Source of the DNA: Chrysomallon squamiferum
Lineage: Eukaryota > Mollusca > Gastropoda > Neomphalida > Peltospiridae
Length of the DNA: 64,000 bases
Reading direction: 5' to 3'
NCBI GenBank assembly: GCA_012295275.1
Contig: CM022665.1
Coordinates: 30,558,957-30,622,956, forward strand
Shown here: piece after piece, positions 1 through 14,750 of the stretch
How positions within the stretch are numbered: position 1 is the stretch's first letter
Layout of the letters: the number at the start of each line of letters is the position of its first letter
Notes under the pieces: model-generated
Told to the model about the DNA's origin: nothing
What the model saw: only the letters and a program-made list of their open reading frames with translations
Database searches by the model: none
Made by a program: the position numbers and the translations under genes

Positions 1-600
1 TTTTATACTATATTTTATCAAATTAAAATATTTAATATAACATTTTATAAACTGAAATATTTAATATACTTTAATATTGCATGTATCAAAACAAAAATAT
101 ATAATCACTTTTTATACTACATTTTATAAAATTAAATAATTCAATAACTTTTTATATTACATTTTATATAATTAAAATATTTAATAGTTTAATATAACAT
201 TTTATAAACTGAAATATTTAATATATTTTAATATTATATGTTATAATGCAAACATATTTAACACTTTAATATTTGAACCCCAATTTTTAAATAGATTTTA
301 ATATTACATTATAAAAACAACAATATATAACACATTTCAACATTACACTTTATAAAACAAATTTTTAAAAATATTTTAAATATTACATGTATCAAAATGA
401 GAATATTTAACTCATTTTAATAATACATGTTACAAAAAACATATATTTAATACCTTTTAATACTACACGAAACAAAAATAGTTAACTCATTTTTATATTA
501 GGTGTATTAAAATAAAAATATTTAAATCATTTTAATAGTACATGTATTAAAACTAAAATATTTAACAGATTGTTAAATCATAAAAAGACAACATAATTAC
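1..600. repeat. AT-rich tandem repeat in last visible intron of gene A
   Basis: Loose units of about 60 bases built on ATTTAATA..TTTTAATATTACATGTAT.AAAA. The reverse complement occupies 38690-39260 in gene B intron 19. Part of the inverted arm. Confidence 0.8.
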
Positions 601-707
601 ATTTTAAACTGTTTGACTTTAGTTTGTGACTTTCACCAAATTGGGGTAATAACAATGAACTTAACAAATCAGATCAGAATAAAACAGAACCAAGAAATCA
701 AACACAC

Positions 708-858
708 CAACAGCAAATGAATATTTTAAATATTTGGTTTCCATGTCAGTGAATGTTGAAGTCGTCCATTCTGCAACCAGGTAATTTTCTTGTAGAGTTA
801 CTTTGATTGGTGGTGTGAAGACAGGGTTTTCAGTTAAAACTATCACTGGACCAATCAC
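708..858 (-). CDS. Gene A exon 21: FN3-like repeat, last in window
   Basis: VIGPVIVLTENPVFTPPIKV then TLQENYLVAEWTTSTF. 151 nt, phase 1 out, matching gene B exon 19. The next exon (counterpart of gene B exon 20) lies beyond the left edge. Confidence 0.88.
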
Positions 859-3111
859 CTTTAACATAAAGAAAATCACATGAATAAAAATGTGATCATG
901 CACCCCACAAAAATCCATAAATTAAAAATAAATTACAGAAATTCCTTTATTTTTAAAATGATCACTAGACAGGAAATTATTTATATATACAAGAACTACA
1001 TTATTAATGGGGAAAAAACAACAACATTTTTACGGGGTATCAGGTATGAATATATTTATGTCTGAATCTGCAGTTTCAAGTTTTATGCAGAATATTTTTG
1101 TGAAATGGATGAAATTACAAGATTTTTATAAGATAATCTGTAAAAACAAATGATCAAATGTTTATTTTTGTCAGAACAGTCGTAACTACAAACAACATGT
1201 ACTTACTTTATTTGCTGAGTTTTTAGCTTTGTTGATGACTTTGATGATGATAAAGAATCGTCTTCCTGCATTGATGTTGGTGTGGAACAGTTGTTCATGT
1301 TGATGCTGATGTGTTGATGTGAAGGGTTTGACATCAGGAGATGCTGCACCATTCTTGCTGGATGCAAAACCAATTTCATAATCAAATATTCCACTCTCAG
1401 CATCTGATCCTGTCCAGTTCAAGTACAACTAAAACCAAATTTTATTTCTTTTTTATAGAAATATTTAATAATTCTACTATATTATAGTACATATCTGGTG
1501 TTATGATTATTGTGTTTTTTTAATGTAAAGTTTTAGTGAAGAAATATTTTAAAATCTGTCTAAAAAATAATGAGAGATTGTGAAATGAGAGAGAGAGAGA
1601 GAGAGAGAGATTTAATAAGACTACTACATTATAGTACATAGCTGTTATGATTACTGTACCTTTACTGTTATATTTTAATATGACTCTTTTGGTAGTTGTA
1701 TCTAATTAACAAGAAAAACTTTTCTACTGACAGCTCAATACATAGTTCAGTATCTGATATTTTTGTTTTCTACAATCAACTGACATTCAAACAATTAGTT
1801 TTAATGTCAGAAATAATTATTATTCATGCCTGAAATTCTTTAAAAATGTACATCTTGTTCAAGAAATCTTCAGACATTCCACTTTCCTCTTCACAAACTG
1901 ATGCTTTCACTGTCTTGGTTTCTCCACTTTCAGTTTTATCTATTGGCAGATTTGAAAGATCAGCAATTGGAGTTGCCTTTGTTCTGAAACATGAAAATGT
2001 TTCTGTAATTTGTACACAGGAGTTCTGACATTCTGTATGGAAGGTGAGATTAGAAACTTTCTTCAAAACAAAATTTCAAAGCAAAGGAATGTTTTTATGT
2101 GGACAATTTAAAAAACACAAGAAGTCATTTTTTTACACATCTAGGTTTCCTAAAGCATTTTTATAAATATAATGAATATCTTGCTATTTTTTTTTATATT
2201 CTGGTAAAATTGTTTCATTTCTTGTTGCTTTTTTTTGTAAATTAATCATGAGTAGATGTTAACCAAGTTCACTAGAAAATCTGAATAAGATACATAGTTA
2301 CATACATCAACATAGTTATTGAAGATGGCTGGATCAGATGTGATCTTTATTTGACATGTAGTTTAGCAGTGACAAAAACGTGTTACATTTTACACAAAAA
2401 CTGATGTTGATGATTAGAAAACTCACAGACATGTGCTGTCAGGACTCTGGACAATTAATCTTCGTCTGTCGTTCTTCACCAACCACACGACTGTGCCTCT
2501 CTTCACCAGACCTCCAACTATCCGTGAGTCTGAAACAGCAACTTGAGACACTTGAGGTGGTGTTGTGTCTACAACAATCCCATCTGAACACACTGGACTG
2601 GAAGCAGCAAGAGCTCGGTTGTACGCAACAACTGTTACATAAAACTTCCCATCAGTCTCTGCCTCCCAGACAGCTTGTGTGAAGTATGTCTGTGTGGCCT
2701 GAACACACACAAGTCAGTTTTAGATTTGAATTAGAATTATCAACAGTTACCAATCATAATGACCACAAGCAAAATGCAGCAACTCCATTTTAAAAGGTAT
2801 GGCTATGACATTAAATGCATTTTAACTTTTGTTGTATCAGATAATAATACTTTTATAAATAAACAAAAGAGTAACTGAAAAGTAAATTGCTCAAAACAAA
2901 ATAAAAACCTGTCTGTTCTGAGGTACTTAATAAATAAGACAACCAACATTTCCTTTCCTAAAAGTCTTTTAATAAATATTTAATCATTTTATTTTTTAAA
3001 TTAAGATCTTTTTAGTTTCAACATATGAAACTGCTGAATGGAATATATTAATGTTCTGACATTTCTAAATTATTAAGACAATGCAAATTAAAAACCATAA
3101 AATACAGTCAA

Positions 3112-3143
<32 letters not shown>

Positions 3144-3940
3144 AGTAGTAGTGGTAGTAGTAATAATAATAACAATAAATTAAAAAAAAAACTTTAATAC
3201 AAATCTATAAGCACATCATATATAAAGAATAAAATTTCAAATTCACCTTAGTTTTCTCTGGATGAATGGAAAACGCAGAAATGTCCTGACAGCTTGCAGA
3301 AAATAAAAACTGATAGAAGAGAACTCCACTCTCTTTGTCAAAAAAGCCCTCCCAGTGTGCTGATAGTTTTTTTGACACTTGATAATCTCGTTCTGGCTCT
3401 CCAACAAAACCATCATGTACAGCTCCTGCTACTGGTGCACTACTGTCAACCGTGATCTGTTCACAGGATAAACAACATTAATATTCTTCTTCTTCTTATT
3501 ATTATTTTATTATTTTGGTTTATCAACATAAAGTGCCGAAAATAGACTGGTTCACATTATATGTTTTTATAAACAAACAAACAAATAAATAAATACGGAA
3601 TTCAGTCTTAAAATAGCAAATCGTTTTTGCCATGTATTTGTAAAAACTAACAAAACGAATGTTAATAGACAGTTGTTAGAACAGTCATTGTCATAATATA
3701 CCTGATAAGTTAATTTTGTAGTTAGATTTGCGTGATTGGTGACTGTCACTTCAAGAAAGTAATCAGAGTCGTGAACTCCTGAAAGTTTGTTCTCAAATAT
3801 TCCTCCATGTTGTTTTGCTGACGCCACTACATTCGGTTTCACCTGAAAGTGACGGTGGTAACAACCAGCGTACGGAGTACAGTAGCAGTTAGCTCCCCTA
3901 ACGTAACTTCCATACTTTTCTTTGCAATCTTGGATTGTCT

Positions 3941-3992
<52 letters not shown>

Positions 3993-4940
3993 ATACATAC
4001 ATACATGCATACATACATACTTATTATATTTACAAATAATCAGTAAACATTTATCTCAAATTTGAAAAAATATTAAATGAATGTGTTTTACTTTACATTT
4101 TACTCTTTAATAATTATTTAGACACTTATCAGTAAAAAAGTGTGATACATGGATGATTTGTTTAAATAATAACATTATTCAAATTTATTACTTTTTGTCC
4201 ATTCTGTACTGGGATGTGTTCTATTCCATGAACGATATCGTTTCCTGTGTAGTTGTCAAACAAACGCCATGATACTGTTTGCAAACCGCTGTGGTCGTCA
4301 AAGGCTACCCACTCTATTCTGAATGTTATAAATACAGAATCTGATTTTAAAATGCTTTTGTAGTATCACACACACTCACACACACACACACGTTTTATAA
4401 TAGTACATTAAATCACTGATTGAGTGAAACTCGCGTAACGTCTTATAACATGAAATTACTAATGCAGTAAAAACTCAACGTTTTATAACAGTACATTAAA
4501 TAACTAACTCACGAAAACTCAATGTTTTATAATAGTACATTAAACCATTAACTGAAATAAAGTTTTATCACAGTAAATGAAATGACCAGTTCAGTAAAAC
4601 TCACGTGACTGTGTTGAACTCGTGCTCGTCGTGTACACTAACATTGAGCTGGTCTCCTTTAGTGAGCCACAGATTTTCTATGACCGGGGGAGAAGTGTCG
4701 ATGTGCACGGTGACGTTCTCCTCAAAATATTCATCTCGCACGTCGTAGGCTCGCACCCAGAACATCAGGCTGTCGCCGTCTTCAAGCCGTGGAGTTACAG
4801 TCTGAATCTCAGAGAGAACAACGTCGGTGAAGTCGCTGTCCACGGGAACCGAAATGAATGTCGCACCACCCGAATGATCCGTCTTGTACGACGTCGTGAA
4901 TTTTACAATGGCTTTAAAATAGAACAATATATAATTGTAT

Positions 4941-5019
<79 letters not shown>

Positions 5020-6643
5020 TATTTAAGATATAAGTATGAATCAACAATCAAAGAAGCAGCTAAACACTACTGCATAATTCAAAGAGGAAAATAAGCAGTT
5101 ATTATTTATTATTAAACACATCGGAGTTAACAATTAATTGTAAATTACTCACCTTTACTTGAAAATAATTTTGTTTATTGAATGTAAAACTAAATTTTTA
5201 CCTTGTTTATTATTAATTCCAGTTAAATTTCTCAGGCCGTATTTATCATCGTATTCAGGTTTTGTGCCACCAGCTATGATACGGTCAAGCATGTAGTTGC
5301 TGTCGTGGTATTCGTTGATATATCGCTGAACCCAGTCGACCGTGACGAAGTCTGACGTGATTTGCCAGACGTAGTCTGTGACGGGTGATGCCGATGACAC
5401 AAGAAGTCGGGTGTTTGTTTTAGTTGAGATTTCTGAAGAGTCGTCAAACAAAACAATTCTTCTTGCAGTCTCGTAATTGTTAGCTTTGTCAAATGCTGTC
5501 AGCACAACAGCAAACACTCCAGATTTGGTAGGTGTGTAAGAGACGAATTTCTGAAAATACATTATAACTGATTTTTAAAGTCAAATGTTCGTATTCAAAT
5601 AAAATAATTTTTTTTTAAATTCATCATCATCATCATATTCTCTAATGGAACATAAATTTCAACATTTCTAAAATAAAATTGAGCTTTATCGACTACTAAA
5701 GTAAATAAATCATTGCACAGTCAACTTGTCGTATCTATCAGTCTGTCAGCTTTATTTTCTATTTTTCATTGGAATATTATGTTTAAAAAGTAACTGTTTT
5801 CCTGTAGACTGATAACAGAACACTACTGTATTCATATAGTATAAAATGAACAAAATACTGAGCAGTTTGACGTAATAGACAGTCAGAGGTTTTTTCAACC
5901 AATGTTTTTTTTCCACTAATCTGAAATTCTGGATTATCATCGGCAGTTACCTCTGTTGTCTTGGTATCCGCAACTCTTTTATTTTCTCTTTGACCTTGAC
6001 CGTGTATGTGAATAACGTCAAACACCTCCAGAACGTAATGACTTATTCCAGAATCGTCATCTACCCAGTGGTCCCAGTTAATCTTTAAAGGAGGCTGGAA
6101 ATAATAATTTAAAAATTAATAATATTAAACATAACAAAATATAAATTTATTATAAATAAAGAAAACTGAATGATATTTTTATTTAAGACTACCGACCTGA
6201 GTATTATAAAGTTTTGTTTTGTGATTAAAAAGTGACATGTGATTTTTTGTTTAATAATGAATATAAGTTAGGAAACTGACTGGCGCTTCTCTTGGCTACT
6301 CTTATACTAGCTACAAAGGATGTTCTATATATACCTTGTTATAGACAGAAAAACACACACACACACATATGCTTTTGATAAACCAGCCATGAATACGATT
6401 TGGACAAGTAACCTAATAACGCTCTATGAAGGACTACTGTTCCTGTGATCTATCATAGCCGAGGCAGGTGTTTTAATCACTGAGCTACAGCTTATTTATA
6501 TATCCGCTGTTAATATACTAATATACACTTTGATAAAGAACAATGTTATTTTGATTGGATGTCTTTAAAAGATTTAATCGATCTTTGAAAAATAAAAAAA
6601 TAAAAAAATAAAAAACACTTCCACAACAACATAATATTTATAA

Positions 6644-6674
<31 letters not shown>

Positions 6675-8947
6675 GAATTATATAATAAAAACTAATATTA
6701 TCATTTTGAAGTGAAACACATAAAGTATGTGACGGTTATTTACCGTTGTAATAATATCACCGACTGATAAAATATCCTGTGGACATGTACTTGGTGGAAG
6801 ACAAGCGTAACGTGGTTTCTTAAAATCTATGGTAACTGAATTTTCACTTGAGACTGTTTTGCCTTGAAGATAGAAATTCTTTTCAGTTCCACTAATAAAA
6901 TTCTTTACTTTAACATAACCTCCATTTCCAGTTTCTGCAGAGAATATAATCCTAGGGGAAAAAAACACAAAAAACAACATATATATATATATATACTAGT
7001 ACGGAAACAATTTCTATCATTATCTTGATTTTCTTAATTTGATTATAGAACTGAGCTGTCAAAACGTTTTGTAAAAATGGAGAAAAAAACCAAACAAACA
7101 ACACACACACACACATATATATATATATTAAAACAACAATAACTGGCTAAAAACATATAAGAATATGTGGCACTATAATACGCGGAGAGTGAGACTGACA
7201 GAAACAGGCAGACAGAGATAGAGGGATAGAAAGAAAAAAATAACAACAGAAACCCCAACAACAGCAATAATGTACAACGAACGAAAATGCTGGAAACATC
7301 AAGAGATTCTTTAAAAATAGTTACGAGAGGATAAAGACTCCTTTCGATTATTTAAAGTTATTTGTCTGAAGGTGACAAAGATTTAATTTAAATGGACCAG
7401 AGGATGCAATTTCACTAGAATATATCCGCTTCTCAAATAAGTAGTTTAGTGTCTAAGTATATCATAGGAATTATAGGAATTAGTGTTAAATTGGGGAAAA
7501 ACTATGAGAGTGACTCAGAAGCAGTATATATCTATGAGTGTGTCAGCAGCTATACTTACCTTTATTTTGTCAATAACTTGACGTAACAATGTTTTTAAGT
7601 CAAGCAATGGATAAAAAGAATAGTCGCCTTACGTTTTCTTGAATCATTATAATACTTTGTTTTTAGAAAAGATTAATCGCCACAGTAATTATACAAATTA
7701 ATTACTTGGAAATATATTTAAAAAAAAATAATAAAGGTTTGATTACTAATAATTGCTGTTACTTTTTGAAGGATCTTACTTATACTTGATCAAAAAATCA
7801 CAGATGGAAAAAACACAGAAATTAAATAAAAATGTTAATCTTACTGATCGCCATGTTGAAACGGGAGATATGCAGATCCTGAAGCAGAACTTGCGATGAC
7901 GGTTCCTGTGCATTCAAATCTATTCTGTGCTGGGCTGTTTTTGTCGATACCAGTACACGCATTTGATTGGAATAATCTCACAACCCCTCCTGAAGAAAAA
8001 AATAACAACCCCAAAACCACATTAAAAACACAATAAGTAAAGTATTCAAAAGTCAAAGGCTAAAAGACACGACGTTAACTTTTGTGAAAGGAGATTAGGA
8101 AAGGCTATAACTACACACCAATAAGTTTTAATATATAAATTTATTTAAGTAATTTACTGACTTGGTCTATCTGTCTATTTGTCTGATTGTCTGTCTTATG
8201 TATAAAGAACTATGAACGTATTGAAGTACGTGTACATTATGTATGTGTGTGTGTGCGCGCTTGCGTTTTGTAAGTGAAACCTTCTTAAAAACAAACAAGA
8301 ACATTCTTATTATGATTATATAGTAATACCTCTTTTCAAGTTGATTGTCACACTGCTGCTTATAACTCCAATCTTTGAGCCAGTGAGGTAAGATAGCTTT
8401 GTGCCTCCACCTTTTTGAAAATCAGATGAAAATTTGTACGACATTGTCAGTGGATTTTTAATGTTAGACCACGACGTGGGCTCTGTCGACTGGAATAACG
8501 GCGTCTCCGTGACATCATTTGCGTCTGCTATTTTGAATAGTTCATCGTACAAATTGGGTTTATCTAAAACTGAAGTTTTAAAGGAAAAAAAATGTAAATA
8601 AAAAGAAGAAGAGCATCATAAATATTATCTGCAAGTTAACATCTACAATAACAACAACAATAATAATAACAACTACAGCAACAGCAACAACAGCAACAAC
8701 AATATAATTAATAATATTAATAATTTCGAGATAATGACGCGCCCTTGTTAGCAACATATTAATATAAAACGTAAATTTTTACTAAATATTGTAATGAACA
8801 GCATACAGAGAGTTAAAGAAAAGGTACCAGATACTTAGAAAAAAAAAACAATTTGCGATTTGGAGTTTTTAAATTATTATTATAATTATCATTATTATTT
8901 TATATTTAGTCACTTATGAAAATAAATTGTTCTAAAAATATAAAACA

Positions 8948-8986
<39 letters not shown>

Positions 8987-11641
8987 CTAAGGAATAAAAT
9001 AAATTCAGTCGCCAAAAAATAAAAAATAAAATTTACAGAGTTTAGAAAATTTATAAACTTACTGTTTTCGCAGTTTACACCATTAAAGCCAGTCGCACAC
9101 ACACAGTTTTCAAACAAACCATCTCCACCGCAGGTTCCCGGGTAACAGCGAGTGCTGTCACTACGCCACGAACAGGCCTCTGTAAACGAATTAATTAAGT
9201 AATTAATACTTAACACATTTTTACACTATACAGTCATTAAACAGCAGCTGTGTGATACGTGTACAGAATGGGAAACTCGCTGAATCAGACGGTGAGTACA
9301 ATTACCAGTTAGCAATTCGTAATCTTTAAACAAAAAAATTCAGTAGATAGGAAACCGCAAACAATGGCTTCAGGAGTGTATTTGCTTTAACTAGAAATAA
9401 CATGTTGAACAACTAACATCTTTATGAGTCACAAGCAACCAAAATATAAATCGCAATCTTCTGTAAATGAATTTCAGTGATTAATCTTGCAGGACCTTTC
9501 TTCTTTTGAACTTATTACTTATTTCTCTCCTTTAACTAGATGACTGGCTTTTCAACGACCGTCGTATGCATTTTCCTATCTTGGGAACAGAAGCAAGAAG
9601 AGAAGACAGATATGATAAACCCGGTAATTAGTTTGAAAAAAAAAAAAGCAATAGCAATAATTAAATTTAAAAAGAAAGGAATAAAGAGAAAATGAACTTA
9701 TTATCATTATCCAAATCTCAAAAATCATTTGCTAAATCAATGAGAATAAATCCCCTTTATTTTAAATAAATAGGAATATTAATTTTAGAAAATCAGAGTC
9801 ATTTTGAAAGCTTTTTTTAGAAACATGCACTTCATTACAAGTAATGTGTTGCTGTTTTGAAAACACCCAACAGCATCAGAATGCATAACATATACAAAGG
9901 CAGGAGATCTGGCTTTTAAGCACTGAATCAGATTATAGCACTAAGATACACTGACTTGAACAGCTTTTTCCTCCATTTGTCTTCACATAAGCTCTCTTCC
10001 CTATCAGATCCTGGTATGTGTGCTGACACCAGGAACACGTCTGATCAGATGAAGTTGTACACGTCTCCAAGTCACAATTGTCAATGGAGCGACACACTGG
10101 AAAATCAAATGTTTAAAAATTATGTTATGAGACATTGAATACTGATGACACGCGGATGTAACTATTCTTTCAGGTTTCCTTATATATAAGCACACACATG
10201 CACACACAAGTGGGTTTTCTGTTCGGGGAGTTCTGTTGTTTTGTGTGTGTTGTGCGCGCGCGTAATAATGTTATTTATTTACTATATGTCATTTCATTTT
10301 TGTTGGCTGAACGAACAATTTTCCTCTCTAACGGAAATCATTTGTTCTGGAATGTTATATCTAACAAGACGATAGCGTTCATCCTTTTCTCAAATCTAGA
10401 TCTAGATGATTAAAATGAAAAGACGGATAATTTCACAAATACGAAATCATTTTTAAAAAACGAAATAGTTTCTCTTTTTTATTTCTTAAAAAAAAAAATC
10501 GTCATTATTATTAATATTACCATCATTATTATTAACATTATCATCATCATTATTACTGCAGAACACAATGTATGGAAGCAAACATCTTAATGTTGAATAT
10601 TATGTCCACCGTAATAATGTCGTCTCCTTTTTTTTTTTTTCTTCAATTTTTTTTTTTTTTTTTTTGCTGTTTTGAATTCGACCGTTCATACTTACTGTCA
10701 CAGAATCCAGCCTCTCCGTATTTTTGTTTACATTTGGTTGCAGGGAAGAAACCTACGTTGCAGTTTTCACACTTTTCACTGGCCGTGCATGTTCCACCGC
10801 TATACATCTGAACATTCCCATTTTTATACACGATGTGACTAAACAGAAAGACCTTATTACAGCCCTCGCTTTCTTCTCTGTTCCCTCCACACAGAGCTGT
10901 AGATAAATCAGGAAAAGCATAAAGTAATTTTCATGTGAATAATTCAGTACAGTAAAAGAAAGAATGCTGACATATGAAAAAAAAAAAATTTTAAATATTA
11001 ATATATATATATTTTTTTTAAAGCACAATTAATAAGTAGAAAAAACCAACAACCTACAACAAACAATCTAATTTGCTAACTAAATAAATACTAAATATAA
11101 AAAATCTACCTGATTAAATAAATATTTATAATGAAATATATTCAAAAATGAATAGAGAAAAAGGATCAAAAATGAAATATTTGTAGAATATGTAGTTGTT
11201 AAAAAGTAAATGTTTCTTTTTTAATATATAACAGATGCATTGGCAAAATATAACATAACACCTGTAAAAACAATATTTTCAAAATTATAACGAATATTTG
11301 CTACTGTTGTAATATTTAATGGCGGAACGTATTTCCTCATATCACCTGCTTTTAAAATAGATAATTTTCTGATTCAGGTGTTAGGAAATCGACTGAAAAG
11401 CTATATTTAGATTTCAGATCCCATGGTTAATTAGTAGCCAGTAGTATGAATCGTCTGTATAAGTACAGAATATTATTAAAATGGAAACAAAGGAAAAAAC
11501 AGTTTACTTGGAGAACTGCTAGATAACGTTTTTGACAAATTGTCGTCATCATCAGGAATCCAGCAGTCACAGCCGTAATAATATTCGTATCCTGGTACAA
11601 TTTCTTCACTGCTTACTCTCACCTTCAAAATTAAAACACAT

Positions 11642-11685
<44 letters not shown>

Positions 11686-12324
11686 TATTTGTTTTATTTT
11701 TGTTTGGTGGGAAGGTTAGAAGACTGATACAAACACAGATAGGTAGACAGGTAGGTAGATAGATAAATAGAAATATACTAACTGACTGACTGTTAGATAG
11801 ATAGGCAGACACAGACAGATAGAAAGATAGACAGTCAGACAGACAGGAAAGCTGATATAGAATCAGACAGAGAGATAAATTCGATCAGACAGTAAATTAC
11901 GTAGACAGACAGTAAGTTAAGAAAATGATTAAACGTATTTGCAGTTATTTAATGGACACATCTCAGTATTTGTATTAGTTTAATGCATAATGAAAATGCT
12001 TTATTAATTTATTTGTTTATTTGTTTATTTATTTATTTATTTATTTATTAGATTGATTGTTTGTTTTTTTGTTTGTGTATTTATATATTTACCAATACTA
12101 ACATTATCTAGAAGCCAACCAGCAGCCATGTTTTCATTGTTATGACTTATGATAATGTACTTTATTGGTCCAACAGTCCTGCTTTTTAACTGAAAGTAAA
12201 GTAAAATAAATAAATAAATAAACATTGCAAAGTCGCCTTATGGATGTTAAAATAAAATGAAAAATGTCATATTTTGTTACTATCAAAAATTGGTTACGAA
12301 GTTACAAAAACAACATAACAACAT

Positions 12325-12363
<39 letters not shown>

Positions 12364-13729
12364 AATAATAATAATAATAATAATAACAACAACAAAAAAA
12401 CATTATACATTACGTAAAATGTACGGGTGCTATCTTGTTCGAACTCGTCAGACAAACGTAAGTTCCCTGTATCTCCGAGAGGACCGAAGATACGAATGTA
12501 AACTGTGGCAGCTGTTCCTGCAAATATCTTATCCGCTGTTGTTACTTTAACAACGTATTCAACAGTTTCACCTGTAATTAAAAGTGTAATATGCTAATAT
12601 ACATACACACACACACACACAGTCACACACATGCATAATGTGTATTATTGTTGATATTATTTACTGAGTCAAGGAGAAAGAGAGATAAAGATAGGAACAT
12701 ATATAAAGATAAACACATACAGAAAGATTTGCATATACGTGTATATGGTTCTTCTTCTTCTTTTTGTTTAAAGTTTATACACAACGAACCTAATGAAATA
12801 TTAGATAAATAACAGATAGTACTGATGTAATTTTTGCTAATGGTCAGATTTTACTAGTTGTTATAAGGTAAAAAGGCCTTGGATCCGGAGAAAATTAATG
12901 TTGAAGGCTCACTGAACTATTCCAACAGAAAACTATAAAGTTCTGAGAGAGAAAAAAAACTGAGATTCGTCTCATATATAGATTTATAACAATATTTATA
13001 AATTTAGTCTGAAAATATTGTAACTTTGACAGTTAAGGAAAAAGATTAAGCATAAAACATTGCAAATTATTGATTTGCTCGTAGGAGTACGATTCGGGGG
13101 TCGGAGATAAGACAGTGGCAGATTATGCCAAAGCAAATTCGAACTGGTATTTATATACTTTGACTTTATACGGCTTGGAGTCAGTAATATACGAAACCAC
13201 TGAAACATTAGAATATTATTCGAAGCTGGGTGCTAGCAATAACAAAATTTCAGACTGCACCGGCTCGGAAGTGACAGCCATTGCCTCGTGTTTTATCATT
13301 CTGTGTGATGTTTTTTTTTTTTTTTTTTCTAGGTGTTTTTGTTCAGTTCATTTTATTTTTTTAGTTTTACCCTTGTCCTGTCATAAAGATGTACTCACTG
13401 TTAGAACATGGTTGTCCACAGGTTTTTCCCATGAAACTGAAAAAGAAAAAACAATATTTATTATCGCGTTTTGGTAATAATTAAATTTAATTTAGACATA
13501 TTACTATAGTTCATATTTAAAGAATGTCTTAACATGCACCCTCCTCTATAATGTCCGCAATTTACGACATCAACAAAATAAACTGTATCATTATATCCAA
13601 AATCTATTGTTTCTACTTCAAAAAAAAAAACACAATTTCATTTCGAATTTGATTTTAAAAATATTTTTTATTTTCCGGACATTCATTAGAATAACAAACA
13701 AAATAAATATCCAAAAAGCCAATAAAAAA

Positions 13730-13764
<35 letters not shown>

Positions 13765-14706
13765 AATAAAGTAAAATAATAAAAAAAGAAAACAAAAAAC
13801 TCCCAACAACAAAAACACAAAAACAAACAAAACAAACAACACCACACAAAAAAAAAACCCTTTATTTATAACTTGCAATCAGTCTGGTAATATTACTATT
13901 ATACAGATTACAAAGCTTTTTTTTTTTTCTTAACAAAGATTCATTAAATATTGTCTAACGACATAAAATGCTAGCTTAAAACAACAACTACGACGATGAT
14001 TACCAAGTTTAGGTAAAGATCTTTTCTACCAATTTATTGTTAATTAGTTAATTTTTATTTATAAATATGTCTTAATCAATGCGCCGTTAGTAATTTTTGG
14101 CATTTCTTAATTACTGTTTGTAACGACTGTGGCATGCTAACAAGATTTGTACGAATCCTTTCTAGGTGCATACAAATGTATCCATCCACAATTTTTTGAT
14201 TCCAGTATATGACACTGAACTCTCCTGATTTATGTGCCAAACAAACAAACAAAATAAATAAATACATAAATAATAAAAATAAAAAATATAAATAAATAAA
14301 TAAAAATTAAATAAATAAATATAATCCTTTCTATGATCTATATGAATCTGTACACATTATTTTTCTCTCATTATTAAGATGCATTTTTTGCATGTGGTTG
14401 TATTTCCGACAACAAAACAAACAAATGAATACATAGTTGCGTGTTAATACTGTTTTCATTAATAAAGATCGGTTATCATTTGGATTAAATGCAACAGAAA
14501 TAAGTTTGAAATATACTATGTATTCACGAATATGTATGTATACGTATTCACCAATATGTTCTCCGCAAATAAGACACTCGTAAAAATTCACGGATAAAAA
14601 TCCATTTAACATTTGTCTTATTGAAGCCTTTTATTATTTTGTTATTATTATTATTATTGTTGTTATTATTGTTATTATCATTATTATCCTCCTCATTATC
14701 ATTTTC

Positions 14707-14750
<44 letters not shown>

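Larger units (their letters stand above)
1..4911 (-). repeat. Inverted-repeat arm 1 (gene A exons 14-21)
   Basis: Near-identical reverse complement of about 34280-39260, introns and microsatellites included, extending to the window edge. Differences are scattered substitutions and repeat-length changes. Confidence 0.92.

Noticed and set aside
2380-2682. 100-codon plus-strand frame opposite gene A exon 18 (partner 36545-36847)
   Set aside because: Antisense shadow of a strongly supported exon.
4622-4945. 107-codon plus-strand frame opposite gene A exon 14 (and its partner 34310-34561)
   Set aside because: Antisense shadow. The minus frame has splice sites, phase continuity and repeat-family motifs.
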